DNA of 64,000 nucleotides, taken from assembly GCA_944325785.1 (NCBI GenBank), contig CALVBN010000008.1:1-64000 (forward strand). Reading direction: 5' to 3'. The stretch is from Candidatus Gastranaerophilales bacterium (GTDB lineage Bacteria; Cyanobacteriota; Vampirovibrionia; Gastranaerophilales; Gastranaerophilaceae). A model generated the notes under the pieces. The model made no database searches, was not told where the DNA came from, and worked only from the letters and a program-made list of their open reading frames with translations. This document shows positions 43,364 to 52,576 of this stretch, in pieces. Position 1 is the first letter of the stretch, and each line of letters starts with the position of its first letter. The translations under genes and the position numbers were made by a program.

Positions 43364-45055
43364 ATGAACACTGTAGAAATCAAAAATCTGACAAAAACTT
43401 TCGGCCCAGTAAAAGCCCTTGATAACCTTTCTCTAAATATTGAAAAAGGTAAAATCACCGGCTTAATCGGGGCTGACGGCGCGGGGAAAACAACACTTTT
43501 AAGAACAATTATCGGGCTTTTAATTCCAAATCAAGGCAAAATTATAACCCTCGGGTTTAATCCGGTTACGCAAAAGGAAGAATTGACTCCGCATATAGGT
43601 TATATGCCCCAAAAATTCGGATTGTATGAAGACTTGACTGTTATAGAAAATTTAATGCTCTATGCTGATTTAAAGGGTGTAGGGGCAGGGGTAGGGGTAG
43701 GGGTAAATAAAGAAAATGCAGAAAATGCAGAAGAAAATAAAATTAAAAAGATAAAAGGAACTTCCCCTTCCCGCCGATTGCAAGGAGCAGGTAAAAAACA
43801 CAGTGTGCAAGATTCCGGCAATACATTTGAAAAAATGCTGGAGTTTACAAAGCTAGCACCTTTTAAGGACAGACTCGCAGGTGCGCTGTCCGGCGGAATG
43901 AAGCAAAAATTAGGCTTAGCCTGCACACTGCTTGGGAATCCGGAATTTTTACTCCTTGACGAACCTTCCGTGGGCGTTGACCCTATTTCAAGACGGGATT
44001 TGATGCAGATGGTTCGGGAAATGATTACACCAGAAACAACAGTTCTATGGTCAACAGCATATCTAGATGAAGCCCACAGCTTTGATACAGCCGTCGTAAT
44101 TGATAAAGGAAAAGTAATTTACGAAGGCAGACCGCACGACTTAGCCCCGACAGCACAGGAGTTTGAAAATAAAGTTATTGAACTTATGGGCGGGTATAAA
44201 GAAGAACCTTCAAAAATTGCAGAGAATTATGAGTACAAAACAGCCCATAACCATCTAACACAAGGAGCGGATATTTATACTGTAGAGGCAGACAGCCTCG
44301 AAAAAAGATACGGCAGTTTTTATGCGGTTAAAAACAATTCTTTTTGTATAAAAAAAGGTGAAATATTCGGACTTTTAGGACCTAACGGTGCAGGCAAGTC
44401 AACCTCGTTTAAGATGATGTGCGGGCTTGCCAAACCGACCGGAGGAACAGCAAGGATTATGGGGATTGATATTACAAAAGATCCGGAAAAAGCACGTTCA
44501 AACTTGGGATATATGGCGCAGAAATTTTCTCTGTACGGAAGCCTTACTGTCAGAGAAAACCTCGAATTTTTCGCATCAGCATACGGGATAAGATTCAAAA
44601 ACAGAAGCGCAAAAGTACAGGAAATTATTGAAGTTTTCGGATTAAAAGATTATGCGGAACAAAAGAGCGAAGCTCTCCCGCTTGGGTTAAAACAGAGGCT
44701 TTCAATGGCTTGCGCCTTAATACATAACCCGCCGGTCTTATTTCTTGACGAGCCGACATCCGGTGTTGATGTGATAACACGACGCGATTTTTGGAACCAT
44801 ATTACATCGCTTGCAAAAAAAGGCGTAACAATACTTGTTACCACGCACTTTATGGATGAAGCCGAATTCTGCGACAGGATAAGCCTTTTTTATAAAGGCG
44901 AGACAATAGCTACAGGCACGCCGGAAGAGCTTAAGCGCAAAGCAATGGGATTAAACCCATCATCCAAGCCGTCATCAGAAAGGGGAGAACTTCCGAATAT
45001 GGAAGAAACTTTTATAACACTGATTAAAGAAAGCGAGAGGGAAAATATACAATGA
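43364..45055 (+). CDS. ABC transporter double-ATPase (YbhF-like)
   Basis: 563 residues with two nucleotide-binding domains. Domain 1: Walker A GADGAGKTT, signature LSGGMKQK, Walker B LLLDEPSVGVDP. Domain 2: Walker A GPNGAGKST, signature-like LPLGLKQR in place of LSGGQ, Walker B LFLDEPTSGVD, then H-loop TTHFMDEAE. Between the Q loop and signature of domain 1 lies an unusual about 45-residue insertion (GVGAGVGVGVNKENAENAEENK..., about 106-155) from tandem GGGGTA repeats. Powers the two permeases. Overlaps the next gene by 4 bp. Confidence 0.93.
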   Translation: MNTVEIKNLTKTFGPVKALDNLSLNIEKGKITGLIGADGAGKTTLLRTIIGLLIPNQGKIITLGFNPVTQKEELTPHIGYMPQKFGLYEDLTVIENLMLYADLKGVGAGVGVGVNKENAENAEENKIKKIKGTSPSRRLQGAGKKHSVQDSGNTFEKMLEFTKLAPFKDRLAGALSGGMKQKLGLACTLLGNPEFLLLDEPSVGVDPISRRDLMQMVREMITPETTVLWSTAYLDEAHSFDTAVVIDKGKVIYEGRPHDLAPTAQEFENKVIELMGGYKEEPSKIAENYEYKTAHNHLTQGADIYTVEADSLEKRYGSFYAVKNNSFCIKKGEIFGLLGPNGAGKSTSFKMMCGLAKPTGGTARIMGIDITKDPEKARSNLGYMAQKFSLYGSLTVRENLEFFASAYGIRFKNRSAKVQEIIEVFGLKDYAEQKSEALPLGLKQRLSMACALIHNPPVLFLDEPTSGVDVITRRDFWNHITSLAKKGVTILVTTHFMDEAEFCDRISLFYKGETIATGTPEELKRKAMGLNPSSKPSSERGELPNMEETFITLIKESERENIQ

Positions 45056-46206
45056 AAACACTTCTTGCACTTATAAAAAAAGAAATAAAACAAATTATCC
45101 GCGACCCGAGCAGTATAATAATAGCGTTTGTTCTGCCGTTTATCTCCATAATGATTTATATGTACGGAATAAACCTTGATTCCGTAAAAGTAACAATGGG
45201 GATAAAAAACGATGACCCTAATCCGGAAGTTGCAACACTTGTAAAATCTTTCGGACACAGTAAATACGTAAATTCGATTTATTTTGACAACATAAAGGAT
45301 ATTGAAACAGCAGTTGCACGCTCAAAAATAAAAGGCGCCGTCATTATCCCAAATGATTTTTCTACAAAACTTGCAAGGGGTCAGAGTGCAGATTTGCTTA
45401 TTATTACAGACGGTTCGGAAGTAAATACTGCAAATTATGTCCAGAGCTACGCTCTTGCAATTGCTAACAGCTGGCTTATGACAAGCAAATACGCAAAAAC
45501 CGTTAAACCTCCCGCAATAAATACTGAGGTCAGAACTTGGTATAATCCGGACTTGAACAGCCACTATTTTATTGTCCCCGGTTCAATTGCAATTACAATG
45601 ACTCTTATCGGGATTTTACTAACTTCGCTCGTCGTAGCGCGGGAATGGGAAAGAGGAACAATGGAAGCACTGCTCTCAACACCCATAAAACCCATTCATA
45701 TTGTCCTCGGCAAATATATTCCGTATTTTATTCTCGGGATGCTCTCGCTTACATTCAATATCTTTCTCTGCGTTGTTGTTTTTCAGATACCGTTTAGAGG
45801 AAGCTATTTGGTTTTATTCATAGTAAGCAGTCTGTTTCTTTTTACGTCGCTCGGAATTGGGTTAAACATATCATCAGTATTAAAAAATCAATTCTTAGCA
45901 AGTATGGTGGCAATGAGCCTCGGGTTCATGCCTGCATTAATGCTTTCGGGGCTGATGTTCCCGATAAACTCTATGCCGGTATTTTTCCAGCATTTAACAA
46001 GGGTTTTACCGCCGAGATATTACGTTTCTTTTATAGAAAGTGAATTTATGGCAGGCGGGGTAAATAGTATAAGATTAGAAAATGCTGTATTTTTGGCTAT
46101 TTTAGGATTGTTGTTTTTTACAGCCGTATATAAAAATACTTCCACAAGATTAGAAAAGACCGGAAAATTAAGCAAAGAAGCAGACAAAGGACAGGTGAAA
46201 AATTAA
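45052..46206 (+). CDS. ABC-2 permease 1 (YbhS/YbhR-like)
   Basis: 384 residues: N-terminal helix, a periplasmic domain of about 130 residues, then five or six helices with RTWYNPDLNSHYFIVPGSIAITMTLIGILLTSLVVAREWERGTMEALLSTPIKP, the ABC-2 signature. With its partner it forms the membrane part of the efflux pump. Ends 2 bp before the second permease. Confidence 0.93.
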   Translation: MKTLLALIKKEIKQIIRDPSSIIIAFVLPFISIMIYMYGINLDSVKVTMGIKNDDPNPEVATLVKSFGHSKYVNSIYFDNIKDIETAVARSKIKGAVIIPNDFSTKLARGQSADLLIITDGSEVNTANYVQSYALAIANSWLMTSKYAKTVKPPAINTEVRTWYNPDLNSHYFIVPGSIAITMTLIGILLTSLVVAREWERGTMEALLSTPIKPIHIVLGKYIPYFILGMLSLTFNIFLCVVVFQIPFRGSYLVLFIVSSLFLFTSLGIGLNISSVLKNQFLASMVAMSLGFMPALMLSGLMFPINSMPVFFQHLTRVLPPRYYVSFIESEFMAGGVNSIRLENAVFLAILGLLFFTAVYKNTSTRLEKTGKLSKEADKGQVKN

Positions 46207-46208
46207 TT

Positions 46209-47330
46209 ATGATAAGAGATTTTCTGCGCAAAGTATCCGCACTTATAAAAAAAGAATTCATAACCATTTGGAATGATCCAAAAACCAGAGGAATAATTAT
46301 CGGACTTCCAATAATGCAGTTATTAATTTTTGCCAACGCTGTTACAATGGAGGTGCAAAACATTGACGCAGTAATTCTTGATCGTTCTCAAAGCGTTGAA
46401 TCCAGAGAATTGCTTTCACGATTTGAAAACTCGCCGAGATTTAGAAAGTTTTATTATGCTGATAATGAAGCCGAATTCAAAAGTTCTTTAGACAGACAAA
46501 AAGTTCAAATCGGTATCTTAATAAATAATGATTTCGCTCGATGTATTAAAGCCGGAAAAACTGCGTCTGTCCAGGTTATAGCAGACGGAAGACAGACAAA
46601 TTCAGCCTCAATAGCTTCCGGCTATGCTTCACAAATTATTACCGGCTACGGGGCAGAAATAAAACCTTCTATAGCTTCTAACGGTACAAGCATAGCCCCT
46701 TCCGTCCGCAACTGGTTTAACCCGAATTTAGAATATAAATGGTATATTTTGACAGTAATCGTTGCTATGCTGTCACTGGTAACCACATTGATTTTAACCG
46801 CACTTTCAATTGCAAGAGAGCGAGAACTCGGGACCTTTGACCAGTTGATTGTAAGCCCTCTGTCATCATTTGAAATCCTTTTAGGCAAATCAATCCCTCC
46901 GCTCATAATTGCAATGACCCTAACAATGGTTATGACTGGAATTGTAATAATATTCTTCCATATACCGTTTGCAGGCTCTTTTCTTCTATTTATGGCTTCT
47001 ATCTTTGTTTCGCTCCTTGCAATAGTCGGGGCAGGGCTTTATATATCCGCTATTTGCAATACACAACAGCAGGCAATTTTAAGCGTAATGACATTTATGA
47101 TGCCGGCAGTGCTTTTATCCGGATTTATCTCTCCGATAGAAGATATGCCAAGGTTCCTGCAATATCTAACCTGGCTTAATCCGGTAAGGTTTTTTATGGT
47201 TCTCTCAAGAGGTATTTTCCTAAAGGGAATGAGCTTCAGCGATGCTGTAATGAACTGGATTCCACTCATTATCATAGCAGTTTTAACACTGACCCTTGCC
47301 GGCAGAACTTTTAAAAGAAAATTAGGATAA
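46209..47330 (+). CDS. ABC-2 permease 2 (YbhR/YbhS-like)
   Basis: 373 residues with the same plan: RNWFNPNLEYKWYILTVIVAMLSLVTTLILTALSIARERELGTFDQLIVSPLSSFEILLGK. Forms a heterodimer with permease 1. Last gene of the operon TetR, OMF, adaptor, ATPase, permease, permease, which matches the CecR-YbhGFSR export system for chloramphenicol/cefoperazone-type compounds or metabolites in enterobacteria; real substrate unknown. Confidence 0.93.
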   Translation: MIRDFLRKVSALIKKEFITIWNDPKTRGIIIGLPIMQLLIFANAVTMEVQNIDAVILDRSQSVESRELLSRFENSPRFRKFYYADNEAEFKSSLDRQKVQIGILINNDFARCIKAGKTASVQVIADGRQTNSASIASGYASQIITGYGAEIKPSIASNGTSIAPSVRNWFNPNLEYKWYILTVIVAMLSLVTTLILTALSIARERELGTFDQLIVSPLSSFEILLGKSIPPLIIAMTLTMVMTGIVIIFFHIPFAGSFLLFMASIFVSLLAIVGAGLYISAICNTQQQAILSVMTFMMPAVLLSGFISPIEDMPRFLQYLTWLNPVRFFMVLSRGIFLKGMSFSDAVMNWIPLIIIAVLTLTLAGRTFKRKLG

Positions 47331-47400
47331 CAAATATTATCTTTGTACTATAATATTAACTACACCAGACAAAAGCTTATTAATACCGGAAAGTAATATT

Positions 47401-49770
47401 ATGTACATCACAAATAATATATTTAATATTCCAAAAAATAATTATCCCAAATACTCACTTGATAATACCAAATCTGATAGAGTTTTTCATGACAATTATG
47501 TATATACGCCAATAAAATGTTCACCGCTGACTTTTCAAGCAGTGTACAACGTAAAACCCAAAAGCATTAATATTTATGCTGAAAAAGAAAAACTACTAAA
47601 ACAAATATCGGATTTGCTTAATATAGAAAACGAACCTAAAGATATTTTGCTAAATGACTTGCAGCAAGCGTTTCAAGCCTTTCGTGCAAAAATAAAACGA
47701 CAAAACGAAATCTTGCAACAAATTGAAGAGATAACGGAAAACAGCACACTATCACCAGGTCAAAAAATACAAAAAATAAAACAGCTGGAAAAAGAAGTTT
47801 TTCGTCTTAAAAAACCGATTAAGCCTAATAAACCAACCCATAAACCCGCAAAGACTACTGACGAAAAATTTGATTCCAAGCTTTTAAATAATCTAAAAAC
47901 AGCAATAAGCGAAGATAATTTCAATCTTAAAGGCGTTATCAGCTCTTATTATGCAGGACTTAACAAATTAAATTCGACCGAAGAGTTAAAAATTAAATAC
48001 CCTAAAATTAATCCTCCCAAACGTCCGGAACAAGTAATCGCGGAAAAAATCGAAGCTGTCTTAACAAGAGATTTTTATGAAGGTGTTGACAGACTGTACA
48101 GAAAAGGCTCTGAAGAGAATCTGCAGAAATTTGTTATAAACAAAATTGCTGAAGTCTGCTCTGATTTAAAACTCAAATACGTAGATGCCGAAACTTTTAT
48201 TTTAAAAATTTTGGATCCCGCTATAGATATAATATGCAAAAGATATGCTAAAACAAGCCGGCTGACGGGATTTTCTTCTATACCGGAACAGAGAAAGATA
48301 AAAACACCGCAGATAACAGAAACAGATATGAAATTACTTTCAATAGACTTTGATGATTTTGTCTTATCAGTATTAAGAAAACATTATCTGGACTTTCAAA
48401 AATTAAATGAGATAGAATATCAATCCGGAAGCACTTCAATCTCTGTCAGCGAATTAAGAGGGTCTGAATACAAATTTGAAAAAATGCCGGAAAAAATAAG
48501 AGGTTTTATAAAGACAGCAGATAAGCTTCTTAAAGCCCAAAGAGACTATGACAACTATAATGTTGAACAATTCAAATCAAGACTGGATTTTTATGCAAAC
48601 AGTGAACTCGGCAATGATGAACAAATGCTTGAAAACATTATCAACTTTGATGCCTGCAGCTTTACAGAGGAAGATATTACCCTGCTCAAAAAGTTTTTGA
48701 GAGAATTAGACAGTATTCATGACGGAGAAAAATCTCTTATCGACGGGCTTGATATAATCCATACAAACGGATACAGACCACAGGGTACAGAGAAACTAGA
48801 CCAGCTTGAAAAAGAAAAAGCCGCTAAATTATTTAAAATTGAACAGCAAAAAACTTTTAAACTAAACGAGATAAAAAATCGATTTGATAACGCAATTAAT
48901 TTATTGTATGAAGAGGATTTGAACAATACTGCCGCTATTTGTTCCAAATATCGTCCGTCTTCGCTTAATGCAGCTGAAACAAATAATGCTGAGTTTATAA
49001 TAAAAACAATCACACAAGCCCTCAACAAAGAAAAACAAGGTTCTATCAATACCTCAAAGCTTGAATCAAGCATAATAAGATGGGATACTTTTAATTATTA
49101 TCAAAAAAATGAACCGAATAATGAAGCCTATAAGCAGGCAGTACAGCGTTTTAAACAAGAAGACGGGACGCCGGATATAGATAAAGCCGGACAGTTTATT
49201 ATGAACTCCGAAATTATTGCATCATATCCGGAGAGCAAGGAATTGGTTCAAGAACCGGAAATTTTAACAAAAATAATGGAATATACTAAAGGCGATAAAC
49301 AAACAGCTATTGCATATTTTTCAAAATTTGAAGACTATACAATACTGGACAGTGAAGAAAAAACACATCTATCTAAAATTCTTGAAATGTTCGACACAAA
49401 AGATGCACTTGATAAAATTCTATTGAAACATATTATAGAAAAGGATTACATAAATTCTGATACAAAAGTATTAATATCGTTCAATGATGCAAGCGAAAAA
49501 AACATGCCGGCAGAAATTCTTTCATCTGCCAAACAGCAAATATATAATAAATACAAATTTCCAACCTGTATTCAGTATTTATCGGCATTTGAAGATGCCC
49601 TCTCCTCCTTTGCGTCCGCAACAGGCACCTCCGGAATCAAGAATACAGGGAGAAATAATAAAACCATTGAACACAAAATGGAAATAAAAATAAAAGGTCA
49701 TGATGACCGCCTATTCTCCAGCGGAAACGATTATCGATTTGATATTTTCTCCGATAAAGGTATGCATTAG
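47401..49770 (+). CDS. Large coiled-coil hypothetical protein with TFQAV N-terminus
   Basis: 789 residues, no membrane helix, very Lys/Glu/Asn-rich. N-terminus MYITNNIFNIPKNNYPKYS and then SPLTFQAVYNVKPKSINIYAE near 41-60, fitting the group signature. Coiled coil is likely around 60-140 (EKEKLLKQISDLLNIEN, RQNEILQQIEEITENS) and 470-520 (EKLDQLEKEKAAKLFKIEQQK). Cytoplasmic or secreted by an unknown route. No known domain. GGAAAGT precedes the ATG. Confidence 0.65.
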   Translation: MYITNNIFNIPKNNYPKYSLDNTKSDRVFHDNYVYTPIKCSPLTFQAVYNVKPKSINIYAEKEKLLKQISDLLNIENEPKDILLNDLQQAFQAFRAKIKRQNEILQQIEEITENSTLSPGQKIQKIKQLEKEVFRLKKPIKPNKPTHKPAKTTDEKFDSKLLNNLKTAISEDNFNLKGVISSYYAGLNKLNSTEELKIKYPKINPPKRPEQVIAEKIEAVLTRDFYEGVDRLYRKGSEENLQKFVINKIAEVCSDLKLKYVDAETFILKILDPAIDIICKRYAKTSRLTGFSSIPEQRKIKTPQITETDMKLLSIDFDDFVLSVLRKHYLDFQKLNEIEYQSGSTSISVSELRGSEYKFEKMPEKIRGFIKTADKLLKAQRDYDNYNVEQFKSRLDFYANSELGNDEQMLENIINFDACSFTEEDITLLKKFLRELDSIHDGEKSLIDGLDIIHTNGYRPQGTEKLDQLEKEKAAKLFKIEQQKTFKLNEIKNRFDNAINLLYEEDLNNTAAICSKYRPSSLNAAETNNAEFIIKTITQALNKEKQGSINTSKLESSIIRWDTFNYYQKNEPNNEAYKQAVQRFKQEDGTPDIDKAGQFIMNSEIIASYPESKELVQEPEILTKIMEYTKGDKQTAIAYFSKFEDYTILDSEEKTHLSKILEMFDTKDALDKILLKHIIEKDYINSDTKVLISFNDASEKNMPAEILSSAKQQIYNKYKFPTCIQYLSAFEDALSSFASATGTSGIKNTGRNNKTIEHKMEIKIKGHDDRLFSSGNDYRFDIFSDKGMH

Positions 49771-49823
49771 CATATAAAATTTCTTTCTCCTAAAGGGGAG
49801 TCCCTAATTCCGATTTTATATGC
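49770..49823. repeat. Hairpin GCATATAAAAT/ATTTTATATGC after coiled-coil gene
   Basis: Inverted repeat GCATATAAAAT ... ATTTTATATGC around about 30 bases containing CTAAAGGGGAG. It follows the stop codon directly. May act as a terminator or processing site. The rest of 49824-50041 has no gene. Confidence 0.4.
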
Positions 49824-50041
49824 ACTGTGGGAATGGGGCAAGAAACACAATTCACAAACGAAATAAAATATTTAAACAGCATTTTTTATACAATAATAAA
49901 TATTAGGGACACATAAATCCGTCCTTCACCCCTCGAGATTCTTTGCAAAGTTACAAGAATTTAAAATAAATAGAGGCGAGGAAGTTTAAACTTCACTCAT
50001 TCATACAGAATGAGACAAAATATAATTATGCATCATTCAAA

Positions 50042-50365
50042 TTATCGAAAAAGACTTTTTAAAATTCTATATGCAGTAACAATGTCTTTTTCATTAGCAT
50101 TGTTGAGCAGAACATTCATTTCTGCAATAAGCTCACTAGAGGGTTTTATATGTTCTATGTCAAGAATTTCAGCTACATCAACATTCAAGACATTGGCATA
50201 CCTTTCTACGACTTCTGCAGAAGGATAATTTTTTCCTGTTTCTATACAACTTTGTGACTTATGTGCAAGATTTACTCTCTCCGCAAGAGTAGCCTGTTTA
50301 AGACCATTTTTTACTCTTAATTCTTGTATGCGTTTTCCGAGTCTTTTCTTTAAATTTTGTTCCAT
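50042..50365 (-). CDS. XRE-family transcriptional regulator
   Basis: 107 residues. HTH at about 8-65 (GKRIQELRVKNGLKQATLAERVNLAHKSQSCIETGKNYPSAEVVERYANVLNV). The tail (SSELIAEMNVLLNNANEKDIVTAYRILKSLFR) matches the regulator inside the satellite element at 747-1067. Divergent from the GIY-YIG gene across about 160 bp rich in TTAATTAA-like dyads, so probably regulates that gene and itself. Confidence 0.86.
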   Translation of the reverse strand: MEQNLKKRLGKRIQELRVKNGLKQATLAERVNLAHKSQSCIETGKNYPSAEVVERYANVLNVDVAEILDIEHIKPSSELIAEMNVLLNNANEKDIVTAYRILKSLFR

Positions 50366-50525
50366 TATAAATTCCTTTGTTCATGATACCTAACGCTATG
50401 AATTTAATAAACGCATGCTAAGGTTAATTAATTTGCTTTAATTCCGATTTTGATGTAAACTAATTAACAATTGGCATAGAATTTTATAAAAAATTCCTAT
50501 CTCAATGTAATGTACTGGAGTTTAT

Positions 50526-51353
50526 ATGAATGAAATATTATTAGAAGATATTTTACAATTAAACAAGTATGGCAATAGAGTAAAAGTTCGTTTTAATCAA
50601 TACAATGGTTATGATGACCCCATGGAAGTATATAAAGCAAATCCCGATAAAGTAAATAATCAATGGTTATTTTGGAGAACAAATGTAAGAAATTTTTGTG
50701 TAGGTGATATCGCAATATGCTTACTTAAAATTGCAAATGATAAGTGGCTATTGACAACGATTAAACGTGTTACAAAGGAGTTTTATGTTAAAAATGGTAT
50801 AAATTATGATGGTAAAGAACTTGAAGAATTTAAGCAATATTATGGTAGAACCATTATAACTTATCATAAAGACCATCAGGCTCAATGTTGTAATTATGAA
50901 CGAATTCAAAGTAAATTCGTTGTCAATCAAATTCTACCAGATGTTTTTGATGGTGCAGATTTTCCAGGTTATGACAAAGTCAGATTGTCATATTTGCAAC
51001 TACATAATATTATTACTACACACAAAAAAGACTGGGTAGCAGCACTGGAAAATCAAAAAGCAGTTTACCTTATAACAGATATTAATAATGGGAAACTATA
51101 TGTAGGTTCTGCAACTAGCGATAATGGTATGTTGCTTGCTAGGTGGAACACCTATGTGAATAATGGGCATGGTGGTAACGTTCGTCTGCAAGAAGTTATT
51201 GAAAAGGAAGGTTTTGAATATATTCAAAAGTACTTTCAATATTCAATTCTAGAAAACTACAATGCAAAAATTGATGACAAAGTTGTTATAAACAGAGAAT
51301 CATGGTGGAAAGAAACTCTTGGAAGCAGAGTTTTTGGCTACAACAAGAACTAA
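50526..51353 (+). CDS. GIY-YIG nuclease domain protein
   Basis: 275 residues, two domains. N-terminal about 165 residues (RVKVRFNQYNGYDDPMEVY...NQWLFWRTNVRNFCVGDIAICLLKI...) unassigned. C-terminal GIY-YIG fold: AVYLITDINNGKLYVGSATSDNGMLLARW (Y-L-I and Y-V-G for GIY/YIG; R of the motif in LLARW) and a final N in ESWWKETLGSRVFGYNKN. GIY-YIG enzymes cut DNA; this two-domain type is seen in accessory genome regions. Lies beside an XRE regulator in AT-rich sequence, which fits restriction-like or defence cargo. TGGAG lies before the start. Confidence 0.82.
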   Translation: MNEILLEDILQLNKYGNRVKVRFNQYNGYDDPMEVYKANPDKVNNQWLFWRTNVRNFCVGDIAICLLKIANDKWLLTTIKRVTKEFYVKNGINYDGKELEEFKQYYGRTIITYHKDHQAQCCNYERIQSKFVVNQILPDVFDGADFPGYDKVRLSYLQLHNIITTHKKDWVAALENQKAVYLITDINNGKLYVGSATSDNGMLLARWNTYVNNGHGGNVRLQEVIEKEGFEYIQKYFQYSILENYNAKIDDKVVINRESWWKETLGSRVFGYNKN

Positions 51354-51386
51354 TAATCATTAAAAACACATAAAAAGGAGAAATCT

Positions 51387-51902
51387 ATGGGAATGTTTTT
51401 TGAAAGAAGATGTCCATATTGTAGAGTTATAATATCTGATAATGCTAACAAGTGTCCTCACTGTGGAGAATGGCTTATCAGTGAAAAAGAGAAAAAACAG
51501 TTAGACAAGGCTATACAAGAGAATAAAAAATTTAAAGAACAAGTGGATGGATTTATTGGTTTGTGTATAATCATTGTTTTTATAGTTTTAGCTATCTTTG
51601 TTGCAATAGACGGCATTAAAAACACATTCTTCAGTACACCAGAATCAAACAGTGTACAGGAAAATGCTATAGAACAAAAAGGGGATGTTATTAATATGTA
51701 TGAAGAAGATTATAGTAGCATTGAAAATCAGCAACAAAATCAAGAGACGAAGTCTGTACAACAAACCGTTCAATCAAAGCCACAACAACAGCCAATTACA
51801 CAGCCTAAACAGCAAGTATCAACCGAAACTAAGACTGTTGTACCACAAGCAAAGCCTGTGCAGACACAACAGAATCAAGAAATTAACGATTTTATGTATT
51901 AA
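51387..51902 (+). CDS. Zinc-ribbon single-pass membrane protein, Gln-rich tail
   Basis: 171 residues. N-terminal zinc ribbon CPYCRVIISDNANKCPHCGEWL (two CxxC), a short helix, one membrane helix (FIGLCIIIVFIVLAIFVAI, about 57-75), then a long Gln/Thr/Pro-rich extracytoplasmic tail (QQNQETKSVQQTVQSKPQQQ). AAAAAGGAG supports the start. Co-transcribed with the exported protein 13 bp downstream. Function unknown; zinc-ribbon plus membrane helix recalls DUF/zf-ribbon sensors. Confidence 0.75.
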   Translation: MGMFFERRCPYCRVIISDNANKCPHCGEWLISEKEKKQLDKAIQENKKFKEQVDGFIGLCIIIVFIVLAIFVAIDGIKNTFFSTPESNSVQENAIEQKGDVINMYEEDYSSIENQQQNQETKSVQQTVQSKPQQQPITQPKQQVSTETKTVVPQAKPVQTQQNQEINDFMY

Positions 51903-51915
51903 AAAGGAGATAATT

Positions 51916-52410
51916 ATGAAAAAGAGTTTATTCATTTTTTTACTTACAATGATTATTTTACCGGTGTTTGCAGATGCTACCTGGCAAGAGATTCAAAGTA
52001 AAGATAAGACATTATATATAGATACATCTTCTATAACGAACCAAGATGCTCAATATTTATACTGGATAAAAGTTAACAAGCCAAACGGTTATCAAAAAGT
52101 GCTGATGAAATCAGATTGTTCAAAAAACATAACAGGAGTTCAGAAAATAATCATATATGATAATAATGACAAAATGATTAAATCAGAAAACCTAAATCAA
52201 GAAATGACTTATGTTGTTCCTGATTCAGATGCACAAACCGCTTATAACTATATTTGTGATTTATATAAATCAAGCCAAGCAGAAGAAAACAAGAAAAAGA
52301 ATGCTATAACACCAAACAAGCTTTTTAATACAATAAACACTATAAATAATGCAGGGTACGAAGTACAGTCCATCAAGAACAATGCCATAAATGTAATAAA
52401 AGGTTTTTAA
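51916..52410 (+). CDS. Small exported protein, 164 aa
   Basis: Signal peptide KKSLFIFLLTMIILPVFA followed by DATWQEIQSKDKTLYIDTSSIT, a beta-rich start common in surface or periplasmic proteins with a WQxI/YIDTxSI pattern (resembles the C-terminal or entire SH3-like modules that read a stress residue). The tail repeats NTINNAGYEVQSIKNNAINV. AAAAAGGAG precedes the ATG; an earlier in-frame region is a shadow of the neighbouring gene. Confidence 0.7.
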   Translation: MKKSLFIFLLTMIILPVFADATWQEIQSKDKTLYIDTSSITNQDAQYLYWIKVNKPNGYQKVLMKSDCSKNITGVQKIIIYDNNDKMIKSENLNQEMTYVVPDSDAQTAYNYICDLYKSSQAEENKKKNAITPNKLFNTINTINNAGYEVQSIKNNAINVIKGF

Positions 52411-52474
52411 AAGCAATGCAGAGTGCGTAAAGTTGCATTAAAACAGGAAAAAGTCTGCATTTGGCTATGCATAA

Positions 52475-52519
52475 CGTACCCACCAAAAATTAAAATGGAA
52501 TACAAAATTGGTGGGTACG
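52475..52519. repeat. CGTACCCACCAA hairpin
   Basis: Perfect 12-bp inverted repeat CGTACCCACCAA / TTGGTGGGTACG around a 21-base loop, between two convergent genes. Could be a bidirectional terminator without T tract or a REP unit. Confidence 0.55.
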
Positions 52520-52576
52520 CAATACCCAAAATAACTTAAAAACATCAATTTGAAGAGGCTTTACCCACCCTACGGA

